From the NCBI GenBank assembly GCA_025529335.1, contig JAMYHX010000070.1, positions 54,662 to 118,661 on the forward strand: DNA of 64,000 bases, read 5' to 3'. The notes under the pieces are model-generated. The model did no database searches and was not told the DNA's origin. It saw only the letters and a program-made list of their open reading frames with translations. The stretch comes from Rhizopus sp. PT2906. Taxonomy: Eukaryota > Mucoromycota > Mucoromycetes > Mucorales > Rhizopodaceae. Shown here in pieces: positions 56,139-64,000 of this stretch (its first letter is position 1; the number at the start of each line of letters is the position of its first letter). A program made the position numbers and the translations under genes.

Positions 56139-56700
56139 ATGAATAAAGCGCCTAAAAAGCGAAAAATTCAGACTACGCCTGGTTGGTCTCTAATGACTTT
56201 ACAAGAAATAGAAAAAAGAACCTGAAATTACTTGATGGTGTAGGCCATCTTGTAATGAATGATAAGCTTAACTATCTACTGATAGAATCTTTCGAGCATA
56301 CATAATTGAAACTCTTCTGCTAGCTTACTTGCGTTCGCTAACAATTTTAGTTTTGATAATGACAAGTCTTTATCTCACTCTTTGAATGACACATTGAAGA
56401 GTATAAAAAATGGACATGATAGTCTCAAATTCTTTGTCTCAAACTATCGCAATGTTTCTTTCGAAACAATGAAAAGCATCCGTTTATTCTCTTGCCAGAT
56501 TATTCAAAACAAAATAACGCTGATCAAGTACTCAATAAAGTCACCAGCAACGTGGCGTGTGATAGAATGCCGCTCTGCTTCTCTTCCTTTGTCCTTCTCT
56601 GACGTTCTGGAGTATATGAAGATTTTTGAACTCTTTGCCTTCTTGCATGTAAATTCTTTCTTTACTTTATTTGATACAGGCTCATATACTTGAATATCAT
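56139..56700 (+). pseudogene. Decayed unrecognised gene
   Basis: An ATG at 56139 opens a basic start (MNKAPKKRKIQTTPGWSLMT) that ends at a stop after 28 codons. In other frames the coding-like text continues: LLDGVGHLVMNDKLNYLLIE up to ~56300, then from ~56350 SLNDTLKSIKNGHDSLKFFV, NVSFETMKSIRLFSCQIIQN and SFSDVLEYMKIFELFAFLH to 56650. The order and spacing suggest one protein broken by at least two frame changes. The motif run looks like a lineage-specific multi-copy family, but I cannot name it. Confidence 0.4.
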
Positions 56701-57076
56701 CAGGATGACATAAACAAACAAGAGGAAAATTTGAAGCAATTATAACTTGAAAATTTGAACCTTATAGTTATTAATGATCAAGATACTGTTACGCATTCCT
56801 TGCTTTAATAAATGTATTTCTTTTATTTATATTTTGCTTGTTATAATAAAAACGTCTTGCAAAGGCATAGCACAAAAATACTTAATATATTTAGCTATAA
56901 CCTTTTCATCCTTTTGAAAATAAAGCAATGCACAATTATCCCCATCTCGTACAAGCAACGAGGGCACATATGTATATAAAGTAAATTAGCCTAAAGCAGC
57001 CATTATTGTATTCAGCTTCAGATAGTAAAAGATCAATCAAGTTGATGACTAGCAAAGTAGATTCTTTATTAAGAGT

Positions 57077-57261
57077 TGAGTGTTATTAAAGTAGGAATTG
57101 AATGAGAAATTTAATGTCGTCAGTGATGTTATTTATGCTGCAAGCTATTATTGTTGTCAGTATAACTATTACTCTTACTGATGCAATAAAGAAGAGGGAA
57201 GTAGAATGCCTATGCTCTATTACAGAATTATAATCGAATTATAATAACAATTTATTTCATC
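57077..57261 (+). repeat. Dispersed repeat R, copy 3
   Basis: The most diverged copy: TTAATGTCGTCAGTGATGTT, TTATTGTTGTCAGTATAACT and GAAGTAGAATGCCTATGCTC align with the copies at 24 kb and 37.9 kb. The AGTAGA/TCTA hairpin partly survives. The reading frame is not maintained. Confidence 0.7.
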
Positions 57262-57569
57262 TAGCGCATTAGTCTTCAAAGACTGTGAGGTTGACACCTC
57301 GAAAACCTCGAACGTGTGCAGTAAAGATTGTTCACAGTCCAGCTTGTTGCTTAGTGTAGTTGCTTGAGAATTCATTAAGGAGTATTGTTCGAGCTCTGTT
57401 ATCTGTCTTGTTTATCTCGCAGGTCTTTTATCATTGCAATATTTTTCATATTTCATTCCAAAGGAATCATCTTTATTTAAGCTGCTCTTGAATGAAAAGA
57501 AGAAGAGAGACAGAAAAATCTTTATTATATTCTATAACGTTGTACAAATTCGATTAATAAAGAAAAAAA

Positions 57570-58136
57570 ATGGCAACAATCAGGATCACGTAAGAATAAT
57601 ATGATAAAAGGCTGTATATCGTGTGTTTTCTGTAGAGTTTTCCAGTTGTAAATCCCGATTTTTCTGATGCCACTGAAAAGATAAAGTCAAAGTACCTTGA
57701 CGACATATGATGATGTATAAGCACATATTTATTTCTATGTTCAATTTGTATCTGAATGAAGCATATGCAGTTTGTAGATCAAAACTCTATCGTAAAATCC
57801 CCTCCTTTTTTTCTTGTTTAAAAAGCTATCTGCAAGAAACTTTGTATGATTTGGGGCTACACAGGCATAAAGTTCACAGAAGTCAACTTTTAAGAATTTC
57901 TGATTGTTTTGTAGGAGGCATATGCATACATATCTTGCTATCCATCTTTATTACTAATAGCAACGTGTTATCAGAGGTCAATGGACAATGCGTGTGCGCG
58001 TAAACGGAATGAATGATTATTAAGATCGGCTGTTATACATTTTAGTAAGCTTTACATCATTCCGTCTCTTTTTTTTTTTTTCAGAGCCGAGGGTAAAGCA
58101 GATTCTGTACAACCTAAATCAAGCCATCCTCAAAAG
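57570..58136 (+). pseudogene. Possible small multi-exon gene or remnant, unknown family
   Basis: A spliced reading with consistent phases exists: exons 57570-57589, 57638-57691, 57778-57999 and 58085-58136. It starts MATIRITFPVVNPDFSDATE, continues FFSCLKSYLQETLYDLGLHR and GQCVCAAEGKADSVQPKSSH, with GTAAGA, GTACCT and GTAAAC donors and YAG acceptors, including a strong poly-T/CAG at 58084. After 58136 the frame reaches a stop (58161) but coding-like text resumes (SVLFNCWPNLDINSVIDSAE). It may be a real gene whose 3' end I could not model, or a pseudogene. I do not recognise the product. Confidence 0.35.
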
Positions 58137-58239
58137 GTAAATTTATTTAACCGAACCTAGGCTATGATTTCGGTTTTATTCAATTGCTGGCCGAATCTCG
58201 ATATCAACAGTGTTATTGATAGTGCCGAATATGAATGAC

Positions 58240-59500
58240 GCGTATTATGACCGGCTTTTGAATAAAGCTCTTTTTTTGTGACATATTACGGAATATCTTG
58301 GCATCATTTAAAGTTGGTGCATTCAAAAACAATTGATGCATGTATATTATTATTAATATGAGTGACAGCAGAACAAATGGCTGCGGAATGTTTTGATAAT
58401 GGAAATATTTTTGATTTCTAGACAAGTGCAACAACGAAATCCAGAGTCTACTACTCGCAAAGAGCATCTAACCTTGAATATAGGGAGTAAAAAGAAGATA
58501 CTTTACAGACAAAAGGGAGAGTAGAGCGTATCAAAAGGTAGTTTAAGCGAAAAAACATATTTTCTATGTCCCGAACAGTGTAAAAAGAATATTCAGTTCC
58601 TTCTTTTAAGATAAAATCTGTCCAAAAAGTCTCATTGTCCAATTAAAACTGAGTATAGTCATATTTCTGATCGAAATTCTGTAGACAGCAAACTTCTTCT
58701 TTGTCAGAGACACGTGTAAATAAGCTACTACTTTATTCAATCAATTAAAGCATCGACACTGCGCTTTGCCTCCTTCTCATTTCCCCCCTGATTGGCCGCC
58801 GATACAAAAAAAAGTAGGTATTTCATTTTGATTGGGCTAAGCCATTCAAGTTACTATGACCATTTGCTTAGCAACGTGGTGAATTCTAAATCGAGATAAA
58901 TGAAAAATGAGAATGCTTAGCCTCTTTATATACATCTTGGCAAAGAAGTCCAAATAGACCCGGGCTGAATGAAAGAAGGGAATCGAACAAGGTTTATTTT
59001 TAGAGAATATGAAAAAAAGAAAAACTTTTTTAAACACCATTTACTGTTATTTTAAGAAATGAACATTTTGACATCATTTTTATGTGGTTTTACTGGGAAC
59101 AAAATTCTGTCCCTATCGGGTTGCGTATATTTCCATAAAGATGACGAGCGGACATCAAGGGGCTGTTGTACGAAGGAGTAAAATATATGGGATAAAAATC
59201 CTTGGCTCGGGTGTAAAATGAATATGAAGTAAACAGGCAAGGTTTTTTATTCATTTTACAACTGATTAACGCATAAACCTGCCTTTTTATTATTTACTAT
59301 TTTTATATTTCATTTATCAATTTTATACTTTGAAGCATGAGAGAAAATTAAAGAGAGAGAGAAAAGGCAGAAGCAGAGAAGGATCGGTTCCGTTTATTGT
59401 TTTTTTTTCTTTTATACTCCGTGACAAAGGTGTATATAAATAGTAGCCATTTATCCTTTCCCCCCTTTCTTTCGTTTTAATTCTTTACGCGTATAATAAA
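58240..59500. other. Gene-poor region before WWE-like gene
   Basis: Several short ORFs on the minus strand (58642-58451, 58467-58213) have no motif. The last 200 bp are the promoter and leader of the next gene (TATAAATAG near 59435, CT-rich leader). Confidence 0.45.
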
Positions 59501-60316
59501 ATGAAATTCTTGACTCTATTCGGAAAAAGCAAATGTCCTTCCAAGAAAAGTTCAAATCGTCCAACCTATTCACCTTCCATGTCTTCGTTATCCTCAGATT
59601 CTGATTCATCATCACCACAGACGCCTACCCAGCTTCCAATGGACCATACTCGTGGCATCTTTCGTACGCTCGAACCCGTTTGGTACTTCCAGTCAAACCT
59701 CGCTGCTGTCAACCAATTGAATCATGAATGGTCTCGTTTTGATGATCAAAGCCAATATATTCTTGAAAATGCCTATCATACACAATCTGACTGTATCCTC
59801 TCTCAATCGTCTCTTGGTCCTTGTACAGTCGTCTTTAAATCAGCAATACCTAAAAAGGACAGACGTAGCATGTTCTCTCTTCCAATCAAAGAACATCATT
59901 CTTCCATGCCCACCCTTCGTACTGTAAGCGCTCCTGCGATGGGACGTACATTCATACTCAACAAACACATCCGTCGCACCGTCTCGCCTGTGTGGTGGTT
60001 TGAACAGGATCTCCCTGATGGTTCAAAGGGCATGTGTCGATTTGATGATAGAAACCAAGTACGTTTGGAAGCCCTCTCAGAAGGACGCACCCGGCTGGTC
60101 TTACAGGATAACGCATTCGAAGTGCCATTTACTGTTGTTTTGGATGAGCCCAAGGACCGTGAATTAAAGGAAGAAGTACGTGGATTCCTCTATTTCGAGA
60201 CAGTGTCTACTGCCTTTCAATTGGCTTATAATGCATTACAAGATAAATCACATCAAGAATCATATCTCTATGATGATCAATGGGAAACTGGTCTTACCCG
60301 TCGCTTCTCTATCTAA
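59501..60316 (+). CDS. Protein with two WWE-like modules
   Basis: Single-exon gene of 271 aa. After a Ser-rich start, two related modules follow. Module 1 (about residues 57-115) has the pattern VWYFQSN...HEWSRFDDQSQYILENAY; module 2 (about 165-230) has VWWFEQDLPDGSKGMCRFDD followed by NQVRLEALSEG. Both share W-x-F, R-F-D-D-x-x-Q and a closing (I/L)E-x-A(Y), the layout of WWE domains, which in other proteins bind ADP-ribose units or accompany ubiquitin ligase and phospholipase (DDHD) domains. No catalytic domain is attached. The two modules probably arose by internal duplication. Role unknown; membrane or ubiquitin-linked scaffolding is possible. Confidence 0.7.
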   Translation: MKFLTLFGKSKCPSKKSSNRPTYSPSMSSLSSDSDSSSPQTPTQLPMDHTRGIFRTLEPVWYFQSNLAAVNQLNHEWSRFDDQSQYILENAYHTQSDCILSQSSLGPCTVVFKSAIPKKDRRSMFSLPIKEHHSSMPTLRTVSAPAMGRTFILNKHIRRTVSPVWWFEQDLPDGSKGMCRFDDRNQVRLEALSEGRTRLVLQDNAFEVPFTVVLDEPKDRELKEEVRGFLYFETVSTAFQLAYNALQDKSHQESYLYDDQWETGLTRRFSI

Positions 60317-61647
60317 ACAGTATACATAATATTCCCCTCCATCCATTAATGTCATTTGTATATAATTATATTTATTCATGAATTGCACCATTTGTTATAA
60401 ATAAATATATTGTCTTTAAGATAATGATTAGTTATTTTAAATTAGACTTTACTTCATTACCTTAAACACACTCTATTTACACGACTGCATGATGAAGCGC
60501 GGGTGCAACCAATTTTGTAAGCTATACTTAAAATAGACCCTCACATGGGTTTGCATATTCTGGGTATCTTCTTTTCGACAAATAAGCAACGCCACCTTTT
60601 TGGGTCCTCCTTTTTTTTTTTTTTTTTTTTTTTTGTACGTTGCTGAGCAAATCTCCTATTTGTTTTTGTTTTCTTTGTTTGATAATTTGGTTTACGGAGA
60701 CACAAGTTGTCCATCAAGATGCTTGTGTCACCGGTGTTGTCACTTGGCTGAACCGCGCGGTGTTATGGTCAGTTCGGATAAATTCAAAAGTATATAGGGA
60801 GGGCGGCTTGGGTGTGTAAGCGCGTCGAGATTATTATCATCATTTATTATGGACAAACAGTTACTGCATAATTGTATACGTGACATAACCTATTACTGTG
60901 AGTTGAATATGTTGCCAAGGTATATGCAAATGCACTAGGTCAAGACAAGTAGAACATATCATGAAGAGCATAAAGAATATAAAGCCATCAAGATGTGATG
61001 TTTAGTTGGGATATGTGTAATATGATGTAGTCGATCCTTAATGTAGCATTGAGCATACGTAATCAGCTATCTTTTGAGATAAGAGTAAGTCTAGTTTATA
61101 GAATAAATAAACGCGCAATGGTAGCATACTTAAAAGGAAAAGCAGGGAAACTGATACAGTTTATGACTTATGCATAAAAGGTAGTTGATGGCGTGCTTTT
61201 TCGAAAGAAGTGAGGCATTGGATGTCTAGGATATGATTCGAGATGCCTTTTCCTCTGAGTAGCATCGGTTGAAGAGGTCAGTAGCTAAAAGGTAACAGAT
61301 TCTAACAAGACAATAACTTGATGTGGAATATTGCTTGTTGCAAATTGTCTTTAAATAAATGATATATATAAAGAGGATCACCCTTTCCGAGCTCGACTGT
61401 AATAAATATTTGGATAAATGACATAGAAATAGCCATTTTTACAAAAAGACTGGTGACAAAATGTTTGATCAGGTCAGGGTCCGTTTAGGATGGTCAGCTT
61501 TATTTTGAGTTAAAAAAGAGAGAGAGAATCATTTAAAACAATGTATGTAAATGTAGGTCTTTTCATTGTGCATCGCAAGCAGTCATTTTTAAAATACAAA
61601 ACTTCATAAAAAGATGCACAAGAATCCTTCCCTTTTTAGAGCACACT
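60317..61647. other. 1.3-kb spacer
   Basis: 3' flanks of two converging genes, a long poly(T) run at about 60608-60633 and otherwise unremarkable AT-rich sequence. No gene or structural RNA recognised. Confidence 0.5.
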
Positions 61648-63596
61648 TTATTGTTTTTGATCTATTAACTGGTGGTAATATGCACGTACTTCGTCTATTC
61701 GCTCCTTGATACTTGGTCTTGCCAATCTAGCGTTCCATTTATTCCATGTATCCTCATTTACTTCTTCCAACAGCCTCATCTTCGCATCCACCGCTTCTCC
61801 CCGCGGACTGACCTCTTTCACGGAAAGCAATTGATCCGAGAGATACTTTCCATCTTTACGTACGTTTGCAGGTGATCCAGTCACTTCTGCTAAAAATGCT
61901 GCAAGGTTTCGGACTGCTCGCTTTGTAGGCTTTGTCCACATAAACATCACTTGAAATACATGCGGCTGGTCCACAAAGATTTCCAAGGTGATCTTTGTCG
62001 GTTTCCCGTACTGTTTATCGTTCTTATCGGGGAACGTGCCGGTTCCTTGAAGGGCAAGGTAAATTGATTCATCTCGGAGTCGTTCGGACTTGCCACATTG
62101 CTAAATAGAATTGTGCAGTGAGCTTTAGAAAGAAGAAGATAAAGTCATCAACTTACAACCAAGAGGGGTGGAAGTCCTCTTAATCGACGTCTATCAAAGA
62201 CAGGGCTAACCATTGGCAGCTTGAGTGCTTCATTCGGTGCATAAAACTGGACACGGTACATGCCGTTGTCATCGCCCGTGTGCGGTACAGGAATACCAAA
62301 TGGACCAATGGATTCTCTATGTTGTGTCGCATCGTCTTCGTCTTCTGGGATTGTCAGTTTATGTTTCTTTTTGGCCTCCTTGGCCTTTTTACTCGCTTCT
62401 TCTAGCACCTTGATGTCCTGCTGTCGTTGAGGAAGCTGTGCATAATCTAATGCCGGTGAAGGTGCATGTTTAAACCCAACTGCTGGTAAAAAGTCTGTCA
62501 TCATGTTTAACAGAATGGAAGGAAGTGAATGCGTTAGATCAACCCTACGTTATGTTATCATATGGTCAAAAACACATGGTACAAGGAAAATATAAATCTT
62601 TTTACCATGGACACATCGGCATGGCCCCAGCAGGAAGAGGTAAGCCAGCGTCTCGAATGGCGAGTAAGAGCGCCATGGTAAGTCCACCACCAGCTGAATC
62701 ACCAGAGATAACGATCTTTTTAGGATCCGTCGGTAAGAGCCCCTCGCCTTCTGGAGGCTGAATAAGGTAAAGATAGGTAGCTAATGCGTCTTCTAGAGCT
62801 GCTGGGAATGGATTTTGTGGAGCTAGTCTATAGTTGATAGAACAGGTGCGACAATTGGAATACTACAAAAAGTTATTATCACTTTGGTAGCGCATATAGT
62901 ATATGTATATATATATTACCTTGATCAATTTGGTCAAGAAGGGTCTGTACATTTCATAGTTACAAAGATAGTATGCTCCACCATGCAAATAAAGAACAAC
63001 ACTTTCCTTACAAGGGTCCAATGGGTTTCCTACTCTTTGAAGCCATTCACCTGTGATCTCCGTATCCGTATCTCGCTTTTTACGCCAGTCCCAGCCAATA
63101 CGTTGCTGTTCTTCATCACTAAACAAAGATTCGAGTAGATCGCCAGCTCGTTTTCTGTATTCGTTGGGAACCGTAAACTTGGTCCGCTTTAGAAATGGTG
63201 AAACAGGAAATTTGAATGCCATGCTAAGTCGTTGCACATCTTCTACTGTCAATGAACTCGATCTGTTGATGAAACTGTGAACCGTGTTGAATGTGATGTC
63301 GGAAAAGAGTGACCAAGATTTGGCAGCAGGTCCTTTCTAAGCCATAAATAAAACAGCAATAATATAAATAAAAAGGGGGAGATACCTGTGATATAGTGAC
63401 CATAAATGGCATTAAATGCAGTAATATTCATCGTATAAAGCAACCCAGCCCATAGTTTATAGTCTTTAAGCATAAAAGGAGATCGATTTCTCGGTACGGT
63501 GGACTTGTGCCTTACGAGTACATTTGTTGTTCTATTGAATGTTGCCGATGTATTTATGATCGTCCTTTTTTTTATGGATTGAATATGGAATAGCAT
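61648..63596 (-). CDS. HSL-type alpha/beta hydrolase (esterase/lipase)
   Basis: Exons 63596-63386, 63332-62920, 62862-62606, 62544-62157 and 62100-61648 give 573 aa. The N-terminus (MLFHIQSIKKRTIINTSATF, then RTTNVLVRHKS) is basic and hydroxylated, like a mitochondrial presequence, followed by a possible hydrophobic segment. Catalytic features: oxyanion-hole HGGA (VVLYLHGGAYYLCNYEMYRP), nucleophile GDSAGGG, an acidic residue in CGKSERLRDES and the His in QPHVFQVM; together these mark the hormone-sensitive-lipase subfamily. Compared with short bacterial esterases it has a charged insertion (EEASKKAKEAKKKHKLTIPE) before the catalytic acid. Likely hydrolyses acyl esters of lipids or sterols; substrate unknown. 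Confidence 0.9.
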
Positions 63597-63877
63597 TGAT
63601 AATTGTTAAAAAAGAGAGAAAGAAATAGCTGAAATATATATGGCATCATGTCAAATCATTACTACTACTAAAAAAAGTTAAAGAAAGAAAGAAAGAGCGC
63701 GCAAATCGCTGATCATTATTCTACGTAAGATTTATGCAATCTATATCCTAAAAAAGGATCTTCTCTATGGTCAATCATAACATGCAAAGACCACCTTCAT
63801 CCCCTCCTTATTATGCAACTTATTGCCAAATTACATAAAATGTGTACTAAAAATCTGCCAAGATTTATTGTAAAGTC

Positions 63878-64000
63878 TTATTTTGTCTTCTTTTCTAAAT
63901 CGAAAACCCCAAAGCGTTTGTTAAAGAGAAATTCCTTGATAAACAATGGCAAATAGTAAAGGACGATGAATATCCATGACATGGCACCCGTAGTAATATA
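63878..64000 (-). CDS. Second Ayr1-like reductase gene, C-terminal exon only
   Basis: The minus strand from 64000 to the stop at 63878 encodes YITTGAMSWIFIVLYYLPLF and IKEFLFNKRFG, then a different tail ending DLEKKTK. The first ~29 codons match the last exon of the reductase gene at 51344-51430 with only two silent-looking differences in the DNA, after which the sequences diverge abruptly. The rest of the gene lies beyond the right window edge. Confidence 0.85.
   Translation of the reverse strand, partial: YITTGAMSWIFIVLYYLPLFIKEFLFNKRFGVFDLEKKTK

Noticed and set aside
57280..57340. Possible tRNA-like fold with GAGGTT/AACCTC segments
   Set aside because: No box A/B consensus or full cloverleaf on either strand.
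1..64000. CRISPR arrays, rRNA genes, bacterial operon features
   Set aside because: None found; tandem repeats seen are simple microsatellites and the gene structure is eukaryotic throughout.

Overview
This is nuclear DNA from an early-diverging filamentous fungus, most likely Mucorales (Mucoromycota). The evidence is AT-rich spacers full of poly(A)/poly(T) and GA/CT tracts, many very short introns (about 45-65 nt, GT..AG, CTNAY-like branch points), dense gene packing, and gene families typical of the group (PacC-type zinc finger regulator, SCYL2, ING, FAR1-type DNA-binding protein, Sel1-repeat proteins, GT5-like glycosyltransferase, Tc1/mariner remnants). I cannot name the species. Exon models below were built by hand from splice sites and reading phase; in nearly all multi-exon genes every junction keeps frame.

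Layout. 1-1213: cut-off METTL21-like methyltransferase (-). 2.1-4.4 kb: transcription factor with two Zn2Cys6 clusters (-). 5.0-5.7 kb: secreted thaumatin-like protein (-). 6.5-15.4 kb: a compact housekeeping block: SCYL2 pseudokinase (-), a Rad60/NIP45 SUMO-like-domain protein (+), a secreted PEBP-like protein (+), a Tat-SF1/Cus2 splicing factor (-) and an RBR ubiquitin ligase (+), several sharing short divergent promoters. 15.6-16.6 kb: a decayed or unrecognised gene. 18.0-20.4 kb: membrane-anchored GT5-like glycosyltransferase (+). 20.6-22.2 kb: Yap/Pap1-type bZIP (-). 23-24.2 kb: decayed gene next to a dispersed repeat. 24.3-26.4 kb: peroxisomal acyl-CoA ligase (-). 27.9-29.5 kb: PacC/Rim101-like factor (+). 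30.2-33.0 kb: eIF3f (-) and proteasome ATPase Rpt5 (+), head to head. 33.3-37.4 kb: large FUSC/ArAE-type membrane protein (+).

37.4-39.7 kb is a nested mobile region: a broken Tc1/mariner element with TA target duplications, bracketed by two roughly 98-bp TA-flanked MITE-like sequences and then by two 98-bp direct repeats. Inside it, downstream of the transposase, lies a conserved segment also present near 24 kb and 57 kb. It ends a short reading frame resembling the RuvC-III end of TnpB/Fanzor nucleases and is followed by conserved hairpins. This is the best candidate in the window for something undescribed, but it is an inference.

39.8-40.2 kb: a small SCOC coiled-coil gene. 41.1-42.6 kb: FAR1-type DNA-binding protein. 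44.1-46.1 kb: cyclin H (+) and an ING PHD protein (-), whose stop codons overlap. 47.2-48.2 kb: Suc/Fer-like thioredoxin-fold protein. 49.5 kb: small unknown ORF. 50.0-51.5 kb: Ayr1-like reductase (+), with a near-identical partial second copy at the right edge (63.9-64 kb, -). 52.1-55.4 kb: N-myristoylated Sel1-repeat protein. 55.4-59.5 kb: gene-poor with decayed coding pieces. 59.5-60.3 kb: tandem WWE-like protein. 61.6-63.6 kb: HSL-type alpha/beta hydrolase (-).
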